Shown here piece by piece: positions 1 through 9,679 of a DNA stretch of 64,000 bases. The notes under the pieces are model-generated. The model worked only from the letters and a program-made list of their open reading frames with translations. It did no database searches and was not told the DNA's origin. The number at the start of each line of letters is the position of its first letter. Positions within the stretch are counted from its first letter, which is position 1. This DNA is from Chromatocurvus halotolerans. GTDB taxonomy: Bacteria > Pseudomonadota > Gammaproteobacteria > Pseudomonadales > Halieaceae. Where the stretch lies: NCBI RefSeq assembly GCF_004340525.1, contig NZ_SLWX01000007.1:124001-188000 (forward strand), read 5' to 3'. A program made the translations under genes and the position numbers.

Positions 1-884
1 ACACCGTGACCAGCAAGCGCAAGCTGAAACAGCTGGTAGACGAGGAGGTCGTCGATGGTTGGGATGATCCGCGCATGCCGACAATTGCCGGGCTGCGTCG
101 TCGCGGCGTCACGCCTGCGGCGATCCGCCGTTTCTGCGACATGGTAGGGACCTCCCGCGCCAATGGTGTTGCGGATGTCGCCATGCTGGAACACGCCATC
201 CGCGATGATCTGAACGAAAACGCGCCGCGTGCCATGTGTGTACTCGATCCGTTGAAAGTGATTCTGACCAATATCGACGATAGCGTAAACGACCTGTTGA
301 TCGCTCCGAGGCATCCGGGCAAGCCGGAGCTGGGTGAGCGGCAGTTGCCGTTCTCGCGAGAACTGTATATCGACGCTGCGGACTTTCGTGAGGAGGCCAA
401 CAAGAAATACAAGCGGCTGGTGCTGGGCAAGCGCGTGCGTCTGCGCAGCGCCTGCGTGATCGAGGCGCATGATGTTGTCAGGAATGCAGCCGGAGAAATC
501 GTGGAGGTCCACGCCACGGCCATTGCAAATACTGTTGGCAGCGATCCGGAAGACGGCGTCAAGCCGAAAGGCGTGATTCACTGGGTATGCGCGCGCGGCG
601 GCAGTCGCGCCACCGTCAGGCTTTACGACAGGCTGTTCCGTCACCCCGCGCCGGACCGTGGTGATACCGATTTCATGGCGCAGCTGAACCCGGATTCGCT
701 GAGAATTGTCGATTGCGCGATCATTGAGCCTGCGCTGGCCGTGGCGTCGCCGGGTGAGCGTTTTCAGTTCGAACGCGAGGGTTACTTTGTGGCTGACAGC
801 ATGGAGCACAGTGCTGACAGTCCCGTCTACAACCTGACAATCGGCCTGCGCGACGTCTGGGAAAACGCCGGAGGCGCCGGATGA
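1..884 (+). CDS. glnS: Glutaminyl-tRNA synthetase, C-terminal part (5' end outside window)
   Basis: The reading frame is open from the window edge, so this is the C-terminal ~293 residues of a protein of about 550. It charges tRNA-Gln with glutamine in the cytoplasm. The N-terminal part shows the family signature around [17 protein letters not shown] and, further on, [14 protein letters not shown], the junction to the anticodon-binding beta-barrels. The rest is the two-barrel tRNA-binding region, ending in [12 protein letters not shown]. An in-frame GTG at position 6 is internal, not a start. The stop overlaps the cysS start codon by 4 bases (ATGA), so the two synthetase genes are probably translationally coupled, an order I also know from Pseudomonas. 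Confidence 0.97.
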   Translation, partial: TVTSKRKLKQLVDEEVVDGWDDPRMPTIAGLRRRGVTPAAIRRFCDMVGTSRANGVADVAMLEHAIRDDLNENAPRAMCVLDPLKVILTNIDDSVNDLLIAPRHPGKPELGERQLPFSRELYIDAADFREEANKKYKRLVLGKRVRLRSACVIEAHDVVRNAAGEIVEVHATAIANTVGSDPEDGVKPKGVIHWVCARGGSRATVRLYDRLFRHPAPDRGDTDFMAQLNPDSLRIVDCAIIEPALAVASPGERFQFEREGYFVADSMEHSADSPVYNLTIGLRDVWENAGGAG

Positions 885-2260
885 GTCTGCGCCTCTACAA
901 TACCCTCAGCGGCGAAAAGGAACACTTTGAGCCGAGGGTCGCAGACACGGTGACAATGTACGTGTGCGGCCCCACGGTCTACAACCTGGCGCATATTGGA
1001 AATGCGCGGCCCGTGGTGGTGTTCGACACCCTGTTTCGCGTATTGAGAGAACGCTATGCGACAGTGACCTACGCCCGCAACATTACCGACATCGATGACA
1101 AGATCATCGCTGCCGCCCGTGACAGCGGGCGCAGCATTGAATCTGTCACCGATGAGTTCACGCTGAAATATCGCGAAGACATGGCTGCGCTCAACACGCT
1201 GCCACCGACCCTGGAGCCTCACGCAACCCACAACATTGATGCGATGATCCGTCTGACCCAGCGGCTTATCGAGCGCGGCCATGCCTATGTTTCTGCCGGC
1301 CACGCCCTGTTCGCCGTCGAGTCCATGCCGGAATACGGCGCGCTGTCAGGGCGCAGGCTTGATGACATGCTGGCGGGCGCCCGGGTTGACGTTGCCGACT
1401 ACAAGCGTCACCCGGGCGATTTCGTGCTGTGGAAACCGGCCGCCGACGACGAACCCGGCTGGGACAGCCCCTGGGGCCGGGGGCGGCCGGGCTGGCACCT
1501 CGAATGCTCGGCGATGATCCGGGAGCATCTCGGTGACAGTATTGACATCCACGGCGGTGGGCGCGACCTGATCTTCCCACACCATGAAAACGAGATTGCG
1601 CAGAGCCGCTGCAGTCATGACGGGGAGTTTGTGCGTTACTGGCTGCATAATGCCTATGTGGATATCGACGGCGAGAAAATGTCCAAGTCGCTGGGCAATG
1701 TGCGCAGTGTTCGCGACCTGCTGCAGCATTACCGGGGCGAAGTGCTGCGGCTGGCGCTGCTGACGGCCCACTACCGCTCGCCGCTGAATTTCTCCAGCGA
1801 TCTCCTCGATCAGGCCCGGCATACGCTTGACGGTTTTTACACGACCCTGCGTAGCGTCGAGCACATCGAGCCGGTGGGCCCTGTCGATATCACGGCGGAG
1901 CCGGTGTTTGCCGCGCTCGAGGATGATCTGAATACACCCCTGGCGCTGGCCGAGCTGCATGCGCTGGCCAAGGCGCTGCACAAGGCATTGGACGCGGAGA
2001 GGCCACGGCTCAAGGCACGTTTCCTGGCGGCGGCAGACAGCCTTGGCATTCTGCAGGCAACACCCGCGTCCTGGCTGCAGGACGCAACGGCGGCCGATGA
2101 GCTGGATGCCGCGGCGATTGAGCAACTCATTGAACAGCGGCGCAGGGCGAAGCAGGATCGTGACTACGCACTGGCAGACACGATTCGCAATGAGCTAATG
2201 GCCGCGGGCATCGCACTTGAAGATACCGCCGAAGGAACCCTGTGGCGGCGCGGAGCCTGA
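881..2260 (+). CDS. cysS: Cysteinyl-tRNA synthetase
   Basis: 459-residue class I synthetase, near the 461 of E. coli, that activates cysteine and loads tRNA-Cys. Visible motifs are the zinc ligand Cys in YVCGPTVYN (about residue 29), the HIGH-like HIGN (38-41), the zinc and substrate region WHLECSAM followed by HHENE, and KMSKS at 266-270. The C-terminus carries the helical anticodon-binding part, with the [14 protein letters not shown] segment. It starts with ATG inside the glnS stop and is followed after ~125 bases by a tRNA cluster. No oddities seen. Confidence 0.98.
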   Translation: MSLRLYNTLSGEKEHFEPRVADTVTMYVCGPTVYNLAHIGNARPVVVFDTLFRVLRERYATVTYARNITDIDDKIIAAARDSGRSIESVTDEFTLKYREDMAALNTLPPTLEPHATHNIDAMIRLTQRLIERGHAYVSAGHALFAVESMPEYGALSGRRLDDMLAGARVDVADYKRHPGDFVLWKPAADDEPGWDSPWGRGRPGWHLECSAMIREHLGDSIDIHGGGRDLIFPHHENEIAQSRCSHDGEFVRYWLHNAYVDIDGEKMSKSLGNVRSVRDLLQHYRGEVLRLALLTAHYRSPLNFSSDLLDQARHTLDGFYTTLRSVEHIEPVGPVDITAEPVFAALEDDLNTPLALAELHALAKALHKALDAERPRLKARFLAAADSLGILQATPASWLQDATAADELDAAAIEQLIEQRRRAKQDRDYALADTIRNELMAAGIALEDTAEGTLWRRGA

Positions 2261-2312
2261 TCTGACAGTCGGGGCGGATCATGACAAATACGCTATACTG
2301 CAGTTGCGGACG

Positions 2313-2341
2313 TTGATTTTGCCGGGTTGCGTGAGTATGAT
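2313..2341 (+). promoter_or_regulatory. Sigma-70 promoter for the tRNA-Pro-His-Arg cluster
   Basis: TTGATT (2313-2318) and TATGAT (2336-2341) are separated by 17 bases, close to the consensus -35 and -10 of the housekeeping sigma factor. The start would fall near 2348, giving a ~38-base leader before tRNA-Pro. It lies just downstream of cysS and is the best promoter in this gap. Assignment is by inspection only. Confidence 0.6.
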
Positions 2342-2385
2342 GCGCGCTCCTGAACACGGGTTACTTTTTCGACACTCAGGTATAT

Positions 2386-2462
2386 CGGGGTATAGCGCAG
2401 TCTGGTAGCGCGCCTGCTTTGGGAGCAGGATGTCGGGAGTTCGAATCTCTCTACCCCGACCA
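2386..2462 (+). tRNA. tRNA-Pro (anticodon TGG)
   Basis: 77-base cloverleaf with encoded CCA. The acceptor arms CGGGGTA and TACCCCG pair, the T-arm contains GTTCGAATC, and the anticodon loop reads TTTGGGA, giving TGG. The C1-G72 start is typical of bacterial tRNA-Pro. First gene of a three-tRNA cluster. Confidence 0.97.
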
Positions 2463-2509
2463 CTTTTCAACGGTGAAGAGTCGGTCATTTCGGTGTCAAC
2501 CCTGTCTAT

Positions 2510-2586
2510 GGTGGCCGTAGCTCACCAGGTAGAGCACCGGATTGTGACTCCGGAGGTAGCGGGTTCGAGACCCGTCGGCCACCCCA
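2510..2586 (+). tRNA. tRNA-His (anticodon GTG)
   Basis: 77 bases including the extra 5' G at position 2510 that tRNA-His needs, opposite the discriminator C at 2583. The acceptor arms GTGGCCG and CGGCCAC pair perfectly. The loop ATTGTGACT gives anticodon GTG, and the T-arm carries GGTTCGAGACC. CCA is encoded (2584-2586). Confidence 0.97.
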
Positions 2587-2634
2587 TCTTCCCGATTCCC
2601 CCTTGCCGCCTGTTCGGGGTAAACTGTACTGCTT

Positions 2635-2711
2635 GCGCCTATAGCTCAGCTGGATAGAGCACCGGCCTTCTAAGCCGGTTGTCCCAGGTTCGAATCCTGG
2701 TGGGCGCGCCA
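2635..2711 (+). tRNA. tRNA-Arg (anticodon TCT)
   Basis: 77 bases with encoded CCA (2709-2711). The acceptor arms GCGCCTA and TGGGCGC pair with one G-U. The D-arm AGCTCAGCTGGATAGAGC is canonical, the anticodon loop CTTCTAA gives TCT, and the T-arm contains GGTTCGAATCC. Last of the cluster, 21 bases before the next coding region. Confidence 0.97.
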
Positions 2712-2732
2712 CTATCAGCAGGAACACCTCGC

Positions 2733-3269
2733 ATGTCAGCTATCTCACAACCCACCTGGGTGTTCGGCTATGGCTCACTGATTTTCAAGGTCGATTTTCC
2801 CTGGATGGACCGTCGGGCGGCCAGCATAAGCGGCTGGTCGCGGCGATTCTGGCAGGGTTCCCATGATCACCGTGGAACGCCAGAGGCCCCGGGGAGGGTG
2901 GTAACCCTGATTGAGACGCCCGGCATCGACTGTCGTGGCGTTGCCTATCTTGTGGCGCCAGAGGTCTTCGCCCACCTCGATTATCGTGAGAAGAATGGAT
3001 ACGCGCGGCACAGAGTCGCGATTTCCCTGCAGGATGCGGAGTCGCCGGTGGAAGGGCTTCTTTACGTGGCTACGGCAGGTAACCCTGCCTATCTCGGTCC
3101 CGCGCCGCTGGACGATCTGGCTTCACACATTGCCGCGGCGAGCGGCCCCAGCGGTAGCAACCAGAGCTACCTGAGCGAGCTCGCCCTGGCACTGCATGAG
3201 TTGGGGTCCTATGACGACCACGTCCATCCACTGGCCCACCGCGTCGACACCCTGCTGCGGCAGGAGTAG
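2733..3269 (+). CDS. ChaC-like gamma-glutamylcyclotransferase
   Basis: 178 residues. The N-terminal VFGYGSLI is the substrate-binding motif of the gamma-glutamylcyclotransferase fold. The segment LDYREKNGY carries the glutamate expected to be the general acid/base of ChaC enzymes, which release 5-oxoproline and Cys-Gly from glutathione. I chose the ATG at 2733 (MSAISQP) because the frame open to 2679 runs into the tRNA-Arg gene. It ends 11 bases from the convergent mscK-type gene. Family is clear; strict glutathione specificity is inferred from the ChaC-type motifs. Confidence 0.85.
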   Translation: MSAISQPTWVFGYGSLIFKVDFPWMDRRAASISGWSRRFWQGSHDHRGTPEAPGRVVTLIETPGIDCRGVAYLVAPEVFAHLDYREKNGYARHRVAISLQDAESPVEGLLYVATAGNPAYLGPAPLDDLASHIAAASGPSGSNQSYLSELALALHELGSYDDHVHPLAHRVDTLLRQE

Positions 3270-3280
3270 CGGCGGCGGGG

Positions 3281-6200
3281 TCAGCCTGGGTCGGGCGCTG
3301 GCGTCTCAGGCGGCGCGACGGGTTTTGCCGGCTCCACGACCTGCACGGGTATGGGGCTGGCTGCATCGAGATGTATGTCCCGCTGCGGGAACGCGATGCT
3401 GATCCCGGCCTCGTTGAACCTCTCATTGATTTCGGTGCGCAGCTCGGTCCATACCCTGGGATACTCCCGCTCCGCATAACAGCGAAGCCAGATGAGCAGG
3501 GAATTGTCGCCAAAGTCCTCAAAGGTTGCAGTTGGCTCGGGTTCCTCGATCACCGACGGGTTGTCATGCGCCACCTCGATGAGAATCCGCATGGCTTCGC
3601 GGACGTCCGAGCCGTAGGCCACGCCAACGGCAATCACCACGCGCAGGTTCGAGGTCGAGAGCGACCAGTTGGTCACCACGCCGGTGATCAGTTCCTTGTT
3701 CGGAATCATCAGCTCCTTGCCTTCGAAGGACTCGATCACCGTGGCCCGGGCGTTGATCTGGGTAACCGTGCCATCGCCGCCACCGGCAGTGATGATGTCG
3801 CCGACGCGGATAGGCCGCTCGAAAAGCAGTATCAGTCCACTGATAAAGTTCGCGACAATCTCCTGCAGACCAAAACCGATACCGACGCCGAGCGCAGCCA
3901 CCAGCCACTGCACCTTGCCCCATTCCCAACCCAGCAGTGACAGGCTCATGGTGAGGCCCGTGCCGATAATGACGTATTGCATGAGCACCCTGATGGCATA
4001 GCGACTGCCTGGGGTGATGCCGGTCCACTCCATCAGCAGAACATCAATGAGTGGGGGGAGGTGTTTAGTGACCAGGGCGGTAATCACCAGGATGAAGATC
4101 GCGTTGATCAGGGTCGCCAGCGAGACGACGCGCAACTGACCGTCGGGCAGGGTGGAATCTGCGACGTTCCACAGACCGATCTCATTGAAGATATTCAGCG
4201 CCGGTAAGGCAGGTGACCAGATCAGCCACAGGGCGATGGCAAGACCCAGGACGCGCATAAGGCTGAGCAGCTGTGTATTGGCGCCGGAGAGGGAGGCCAC
4301 CGTCGCCAGGTCATCGGCGTTGTCCACGGCGCTCTCGCCGCCCTCCTGAAGCGCTCTCGACTCATCGCGGGTCCGTCTCTCGATCTTCGCATTGAAAATG
4401 AGGCCGACCCGATAGAGGATGTTGGTGACAAACAGTATCAGCAGGAACGCCGCTATGGAGAGCCCCAGGGAATCCAGATAGAGGTGGGCCGCAAAGAGGT
4501 GCCCGGTTACGTGCATGATGGCAATGGCGGCTGACAGAACGACAGCCGCCCGAAATCCATACAGCACAATGCGATCGGCGGTGAACAGTTCGCTGCGCAG
4601 TGCCCGCAGACCCGCCAGGAGCAGTGCAACGGCAATCGCCAGCGTGGCGATTGCCGTCAGTGGCCCACCGCTGTCCGTTGCCGACGTGGACAGACCGAAT
4701 CCAGCGGTAAATGCGCCGGTCACGAGCACCGGCGTCAGCCAGCTGAGGGCCGGGCGCAGACAGTCCATCTTCTGGCCATTCCACTTGAGCCGGCGGCGAC
4801 CCACGCCGAGGCGACCGGTAATGTGACGAAGAAAGCTCAGGGAAAACAGTACCAGTGAGGCGAGCATGAGCCCGGCGGCGATGCCCGAGAGTTGCGCGTT
4901 GTCCGCGGCAGCATTGCGGATAACCAGGGAAATGGCGAATACGGCGAGGGGCACAGCCGAAGCGTAGGCCACGCTCAGGGCAATGCCGGTAAAAATGCGA
5001 TCACTGCGCTCATCGCGGGGTCTGATGGGTTTGCCAAGCTGCTCTTCGAGTTCACGCTTGATGCGGCGCCGGAAGACCAGCAGCAGGGCGACCAGCAGTC
5101 CGAGCAGCAGGGGCTCTACGCTAAGCACCGCCTGAGGCAGTCGGTCTCGCAGCTGGAGAAGCCCGTCGGTGGAGATGAGGAGCTTCACCTGGTCCTTCAG
5201 ACGCATCGGGTCAACGTAGCTGTGGTTTCTCGTCCACAGAAGGTTGCTGGTGAGGAACTCCTCGTAGCTCTCTATGGAATCGTAAAGGCCAGCGGCGAGT
5301 TCGTTGGTATCGATAAGCACCTGCTGCAGCTGCGACTGTGCCTGTGCGTTTTCGCGCAGGAGGCGCATATGCTGGTCGAGAAGCTTGTTCAGAGAGTCCC
5401 GGGTAGCACTGTCCCAGTCCGCGTGATCCGGGAATCGCTTTTTCAGAAATGACTCCCGGTCAGACATTTCCCGGACGTCTTCGTCGTTATCGATCGCGGC
5501 GATCGCCACCTCGTTGATGCGCGTGTTGCGGCGGTCTATCGCTGAGGCGATGCCGCGTTGTCCGGGGAGTGTTCGCAGCCGGCTCAGCATGACGTCGGCG
5601 AGCTCGGGCTGCAGTCCGGACACGGCAAGGCGTCGACGTGACAGCGAGGCGTCCCGCTCGATGTTGTCCAGTGTTTCGCGCAGCTCCAGTATCTGCCGCC
5701 GCGCCGCGTTGAGTTCAAGCCCCAGGGCTTCCTGCTGACGGGCGAGGGACATGTTTTCCTCGGCCAGTGCCTGCAGGTCGGTGCGCGTCTCGCCCATTTC
5801 CGACACGATTTCCTGCGTCGCTTCGATCTGTCTTTGCGCCGCGCTTCGACGCAGGTCCCTTGCTACCTCGGACAGGGCTGCGAGGCGTCGATCCAGGCGA
5901 TTGATTCTCACATCCAGCCAGTTCCGCTCAGCCACCAGAATATTTTCCAGCGCCGGTTGACCGCGCACCCGCAGTGCCAGGAGTTCTGCCTCCGCCGTAA
6001 GCTGCGCGCGGCGGACCTGCGTCATGGCATCGGCGGTGCGATCCTTGAGCGACGCTCCCTCGGAGAGGTTTGTGCTCGGCAGTGCCTCAAGCTGGCTCTG
6101 GATCGCGACGAGGCGGTCGCGTTCCGCCGTCCCTTGTTGTCGTGCCGCTGCCAGCTCTGTGGCGATGGCGGTTCTGCGCGCCGTGGCACTGCGGCGATCC

Positions 6201-6631
6201 GCGACCAGCAGCTGAATTTCGGCCTCCAGCTCGGCCAGTGGCACGTCGTCACTCGCGGGCTGGGGAGCCGGCTCCTGTGCAGACTCCTCTATCAGCGTCT
6301 CAAAGCGGGCTATCTCCTCTTCGCTGCGCTGTATACGGTCAGACACCTCATCAATGGTGGACTGCAGCTCCCGGGTTGCTGCCAGCGTGCTGGCCGCGGA
6401 CTCCAGCTCCGCAGCTAGACGGGTCCGTTCTTCTTCAGAGAGCTCCGTCGACTGCTGTAGCTGCTGTGAGAGCGCATCGAGCCGACTGGCCGTAACCGCG
6501 TCAGAGGCGTCGGTCTGCGCCATGCCACGGTCTGCCAGAAGAAAACACACCAGCACAAGCAGCCATCGTGCAGTGACACGATGGACCTCGGCAGAGGACC
6601 TGGAAAGGATAGCCACGAATCGATCTCGCAC
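3281..6631 (-). CDS. MscK/KefA-type mechanosensitive channel
   Basis: 1116 residues, the size class of E. coli MscK. It starts with a likely signal peptide (hydrophobic stretch about residues 23-36, ending near AMA/MAQ). A long glutamine- and glutamate-rich coiled-coil periplasmic region follows to about residue 470, then a block of about eleven membrane helices. The last part is the MscS pore and beta domain: VAALGVGIGFGLQEIVANFISGLILLFERPIRVGD is the signature, read here in short pieces. It should open under membrane tension and release ions during osmotic downshock. The C-terminus is proline-rich. It converges on the ChaC-like gene and diverges from the 4.5S RNA gene. Confidence 0.92.
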   Translation of the reverse strand: MRDRFVAILSRSSAEVHRVTARWLLVLVCFLLADRGMAQTDASDAVTASRLDALSQQLQQSTELSEEERTRLAAELESAASTLAATRELQSTIDEVSDRIQRSEEEIARFETLIEESAQEPAPQPASDDVPLAELEAEIQLLVADRRSATARRTAIATELAAARQQGTAERDRLVAIQSQLEALPSTNLSEGASLKDRTADAMTQVRRAQLTAEAELLALRVRGQPALENILVAERNWLDVRINRLDRRLAALSEVARDLRRSAAQRQIEATQEIVSEMGETRTDLQALAEENMSLARQQEALGLELNAARRQILELRETLDNIERDASLSRRRLAVSGLQPELADVMLSRLRTLPGQRGIASAIDRRNTRINEVAIAAIDNDEDVREMSDRESFLKKRFPDHADWDSATRDSLNKLLDQHMRLLRENAQAQSQLQQVLIDTNELAAGLYDSIESYEEFLTSNLLWTRNHSYVDPMRLKDQVKLLISTDGLLQLRDRLPQAVLSVEPLLLGLLVALLLVFRRRIKRELEEQLGKPIRPRDERSDRIFTGIALSVAYASAVPLAVFAISLVIRNAAADNAQLSGIAAGLMLASLVLFSLSFLRHITGRLGVGRRRLKWNGQKMDCLRPALSWLTPVLVTGAFTAGFGLSTSATDSGGPLTAIATLAIAVALLLAGLRALRSELFTADRIVLYGFRAAVVLSAAIAIMHVTGHLFAAHLYLDSLGLSIAAFLLILFVTNILYRVGLIFNAKIERRTRDESRALQEGGESAVDNADDLATVASLSGANTQLLSLMRVLGLAIALWLIWSPALPALNIFNEIGLWNVADSTLPDGQLRVVSLATLINAIFILVITALVTKHLPPLIDVLLMEWTGITPGSRYAIRVLMQYVIIGTGLTMSLSLLGWEWGKVQWLVAALGVGIGFGLQEIVANFISGLILLFERPIRVGDIITAGGGDGTVTQINARATVIESFEGKELMIPNKELITGVVTNWSLSTSNLRVVIAVGVAYGSDVREAMRILIEVAHDNPSVIEEPEPTATFEDFGDNSLLIWLRCYAEREYPRVWTELRTEINERFNEAGISIAFPQRDIHLDAASPIPVQVVEPAKPVAPPETPAPDPG

Positions 6632-6716
6632 CCGAAGTCAAATGACGGCAAAGGGTAGCATAACCGGTAGCAGCAGAAGCGTGGTTTTGCCTTCGAGGGA
6701 ATTCGAGGGACATGGC

Positions 6717-6745
6717 TTGTCTGGCGTGCTGTGATGCAGGATAAT
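6717..6745 (+). promoter_or_regulatory. Promoter of the 4.5S RNA gene
   Basis: TTGTCT (6717-6722), 17-base spacer, GATAAT (6740-6745). Initiation near 6752 would give a ~20-base leader before the mature RNA. The leader holds a CCGC-GAAA-GCGG hairpin (6753-6764). In E. coli a similar short 5' leader of 4.5S RNA is removed by RNase P. Confidence 0.65.
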
Positions 6746-6770
6746 CCGTCCTCCGCGAAAGCGGGGCTAT

Positions 6771-6880
<110 letters not shown>

Positions 6881-7000
6881 TCCATTTTTTTCTTGTCGTG
6901 GTCGCCCGGCGCAGACTCCCTCATTGCCGCATAGTCGTTTCTCTGTCTCGGCGGCTGCGTTATGCTGGCAGGCTGAGACTGCAGGAGTGACGCGCACAGC

Positions 7001-8686
7001 ATGTCCTATCAGGTACTGGCCCGAAAATGGCGCCCGCGCACCTTCGGCGAAATGGTGGGGCAGCAGCACGTGCTCAAGGCCCTGGCGAACGCACTGGATC
7101 ATGATCGACTGCACCACGCCTACCTGTTTACCGGCACTCGCGGCGTTGGCAAGACCACGGTGGCGCGGATTCTGGCCAAGTGCCTGAACTGTGAGCAGGG
7201 TGTCAGTTCACAGCCCTGCGGCACCTGCGGTGCCTGTCTCGAGGTTGCCGAGGGACGCAGTGTCGACCTGATAGAGGTCGACGCAGCCTCCAGAACCAAG
7301 GTTGACGACACCCGGGAGCTGCTCGACAACGTGCAGTACGCTCCAACCCGAAGTCGGTTCAAGATTTATCTTATCGACGAAGTCCATATGCTGTCGGCGC
7401 ACAGCTTCAACGCACTGCTGAAAACGCTTGAGGAGCCGCCGCCACACATCAAGTTCCTGCTCGCAACCACTGATCCGCAGAAACTGCCGGCAACGGTGCT
7501 CTCCCGGTGCCTGCAGTTCAACCTCAAGAATATGCCGCCAGAGCAGGTGGTGGGTCATCTGCGCACGGTGCTGGACGCCGAGGGTGTAGCTTATGATGAG
7601 GCGGCGCTGCCACTCCTTGGTCGCGCTGCTGCCGGCAGCATGCGTGATGCCCTCAGTCTCACGGATCAGGCAATCGGCTACGGTGGCGGCCAGATTGCAG
7701 AAGCAGAGGTCCGGGACATGCTCGGTGTCGCGGATCGCACGGCAATACTTCAGCTGCTCAACGCGCTGGCGCGCGATGATGCGAAGGAGCTGCTGGGGAT
7801 TATCGCCAGCATGGCGGAGAGCGGGGCGGATTTTGCCGGCGCCGTCGATGAACTCATCGCAGCGCTGCACGATCTTGCGGTCGTTCAGGTCGTGCCCGAC
7901 GCGCTGTCCTTCGCTGCGGAGGAGCCCGATGAGCTCCGCCGGCTGGCAGCCCTGCTGACGGGGGAGGATGTGCAGCTGCACTATCAGATGGCGCTGAATG
8001 GCAAGCGGGACATGAGCATCAGCGCCGACACCCGTGCTGCCTTCGAAATGATCATGCTGCGAATGCTCGCCTTCAGGCCAGTCACGGCCAGCCGCTCGCG
8101 GCCGGCGGGCACCGCAGCTGACGGAGCGACGGCGAAGCGCGGAGGGACGCCGCCCGCAGGAGCGCCTGCCGAAGCCGTGCCGCCACCACGCACGGAACCG
8201 GCCAGCGCCGAGGTATCGCCACTCCCGGCTCGCAACGACAGAGCCGGCGAGGTCGGCGATCGCGGAAAAAAGCCTGAAGCGCCGCCCTGCGGCGCAGACG
8301 GCGACTGGGCCCGGCTACTGCCCTCACTGGGGCTGACAGGGAGCACCCTGCTCACGGCAAAGAATTGTGAATGGCACCGGCAGACAGATGACATGGTAGA
8401 ACTCAGGCTGGATCCGGAACAATCGAATCTGTTCAATGCCCGACACAGTGAACGCATCGAGAAGGCACTGCGTGGCGCGCTGCAGAAACCCGCGTTGACA
8501 GTCAACATCCAGACCGGTCCGCTGCGATCAGAAACCCCTGCGCAGCGAGAGCAGAGACTGGCGCGGGAGGAACACTCGGCCGCCGTTGCGCGAATGCGGC
8601 AGGACCCAAGGCTTTCGGCCCTGATTGCGCGTTTTTCGGCGACGCTCGATGAACCTGGCATTGAGATAACGGTCAACAGGGAATGA
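7001..8686 (+). CDS. dnaX: DNA polymerase III subunits tau and gamma
   Basis: 561 residues. The N-terminal clamp-loader AAA+ domain begins [12 protein letters not shown], with Walker A GTRGVGKT (45-52), a zinc module (Cys 64, 73, 76, 79 region) and DEVHML as Walker B. A low-complexity Pro/Ala/Arg linker (about 365-430) precedes the C-terminal domain that ties the loader to polymerase and helicase (tau). A -1 frameshift signal in the linker predicts a 425-residue gamma form (separate entry). The start is ATG at 7001. It is followed by ebfC and recR, the gene order of E. coli and Pseudomonas. Tau is somewhat shorter than the 643 of E. coli. Confidence 0.97.
   Translation: MSYQVLARKWRPRTFGEMVGQQHVLKALANALDHDRLHHAYLFTGTRGVGKTTVARILAKCLNCEQGVSSQPCGTCGACLEVAEGRSVDLIEVDAASRTKVDDTRELLDNVQYAPTRSRFKIYLIDEVHMLSAHSFNALLKTLEEPPPHIKFLLATTDPQKLPATVLSRCLQFNLKNMPPEQVVGHLRTVLDAEGVAYDEAALPLLGRAAAGSMRDALSLTDQAIGYGGGQIAEAEVRDMLGVADRTAILQLLNALARDDAKELLGIIASMAESGADFAGAVDELIAALHDLAVVQVVPDALSFAAEEPDELRRLAALLTGEDVQLHYQMALNGKRDMSISADTRAAFEMIMLRMLAFRPVTASRSRPAGTAADGATAKRGGTPPAGAPAEAVPPPRTEPASAEVSPLPARNDRAGEVGDRGKKPEAPPCGADGDWARLLPSLGLTGSTLLTAKNCEWHRQTDDMVELRLDPEQSNLFNARHSERIEKALRGALQKPALTVNIQTGPLRSETPAQREQRLAREEHSAAVARMRQDPRLSALIARFSATLDEPGIEITVNRE
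8249..8295 (+). promoter_or_regulatory. Programmed -1 ribosomal frameshift signal in dnaX
   Basis: The slippery heptamer A AAA AAG is in the correct phase at 8266-8272 and is identical to that of E. coli dnaX. A perfect 7-bp stem (GCGCCGC 8279-8285, GCGGCGC 8289-8295, loop CCT) starts 6 bases downstream. An SD-like GAGG (8249-8252) lies 13 bases upstream. After slipping -1 the ribosome reads GCC then TGA (8275-8277), giving a product of 425 residues, close to the 431 of E. coli gamma. All three elements are directly visible; activity is inferred from the E. coli case. Confidence 0.85.
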
Positions 8687-8745
8687 TCCCGCATGATGTC
8701 GAACGCAACAGAATCAGCGTCATGCAACGTAACGGAGACTGGCAC

Positions 8746-9069
8746 ATGAAGGGAAGTATCACGGAAATGATGCAGCAGGCGCAGAAAATGCAGGCTGACA
8801 TGCAGAAAGCCCAGGAGGCGCTGGCGGAACAGGAGGTCACGGGGGAGTCCGGAGCAGGTCTGGTGCGCGTTACCATGAACGGACGCCACGACGTGCGCGC
8901 CGTGACCATCGACGACAGCGTGCTGCAGGAAGAGAAAAGTGTGCTTGAGGATCTGCTGGGTGCTGCGGTCAATGATGCGGTGCGCAAGGTCGAGGCGGAA
9001 AACAAGAAAGCGATGTCGCAGTTGACCTCGGGGCTGAATCTGCCCGAGGGCTTCAAGCTGCCGTTCTGA
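8746..9069 (+). CDS. ebfC: YbaB/EbfC nucleoid-associated protein
   Basis: 107 residues. The family pattern is clear: [16 protein letters not shown], a coiled coil rich in Met and Gln (about 5-30), then [21 protein letters not shown], and a C-terminal helix ending LPEGFKLPF. The dimeric protein binds DNA without strict sequence need. The frame is open further upstream to 8683, but ATG 8746 has GGAG 8 bases before it and matches the normal protein start. It sits between dnaX and recR, the conserved three-gene unit. Confidence 0.95.
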   Translation: MKGSITEMMQQAQKMQADMQKAQEALAEQEVTGESGAGLVRVTMNGRHDVRAVTIDDSVLQEEKSVLEDLLGAAVNDAVRKVEAENKKAMSQLTSGLNLPEGFKLPF

Positions 9070-9073
9070 GCGC

Positions 9074-9679
9074 ATGAAGTTCAGCCCCGCACTCGAAACA
9101 TTGATAGAGTCGCTTCGCTGTCTGCCCGGCGTCGGGCCTAAGTCGGCACAGCGCATGGCTCTTCACCTCCTGGAACGCAATCGCAGCGGTGCCTCGGTGC
9201 TCGCGAATGCGCTGCGCGACGCCGTTGATCGCATCGGCCACTGCCAGCGCTGCAGGAACCTCACGGAACTGGCGTTGTGCGAGATCTGCAGCGATACCCG
9301 CCGTGACCAGCGCACGCTTTGCGTGGTGGAAACGCCGGGCGACGTGCTGGCGGTGGAGCAGGCAGGAGGCTACCGGGGCTGCTATTTTGTGCTCATGGGA
9401 CATCTGTCACCGATCGATGGCATCGGCCCCGAGGATATCGGTCTCGACCGGCTGCAGGAGCAGGTGGAAACGCAGGGCATCACCGAGGTGATTCTCGCCA
9501 CCAATCCCACCGCCGAAGGCGAGGCGACCGCCTACTACCTGACCGAGATGCTCGGTTCACGCGGGATACGCATGTCGCGCATTGCCCACGGCGTGCCGCT
9601 GGGAGGAGAGCTTGAGTATGTGGATGGGTCGACTCTCATGCACGCCTTCACCGGGCGAACGCCAGTGGTGCGCTCTTGA
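9074..9679 (+). CDS. recR: Recombination protein RecR
   Basis: 201 residues, the usual length. Order of parts: helix-hairpin-helix with [17 protein letters not shown] (about 16-33), a Cys4 zinc finger (CQRC ... CEIC, about 57-72), and a Toprim domain with [12 protein letters not shown] and [14 protein letters not shown]. With RecF and RecO it loads RecA at single-strand gaps. It starts 4 bases after ebfC. Its TGA stop (9677-9679) lies within the TTG start of the next gene. Confidence 0.97.
   Translation: MKFSPALETLIESLRCLPGVGPKSAQRMALHLLERNRSGASVLANALRDAVDRIGHCQRCRNLTELALCEICSDTRRDQRTLCVVETPGDVLAVEQAGGYRGCYFVLMGHLSPIDGIGPEDIGLDRLQEQVETQGITEVILATNPTAEGEATAYYLTEMLGSRGIRMSRIAHGVPLGGELEYVDGSTLMHAFTGRTPVVRS

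Noticed and set aside
2217-2488. Short frames over the end of cysS and tRNA-Pro
   Set aside because: They run through a perfect tRNA and a promoter; no ribosome binding site or family similarity.
2506-2727. Minus-strand frame containing PPGFEPGT over the tRNA-His/tRNA-Arg genes
   Set aside because: This is the well-known spurious protein produced by reading tRNA genes antisense; the tRNAs explain the sequence.
7984-9156. 390-codon minus-strand frame opposite dnaX-ebfC
   Set aside because: Composition is that of a shadow frame in GC-rich DNA and it covers three well-supported genes.
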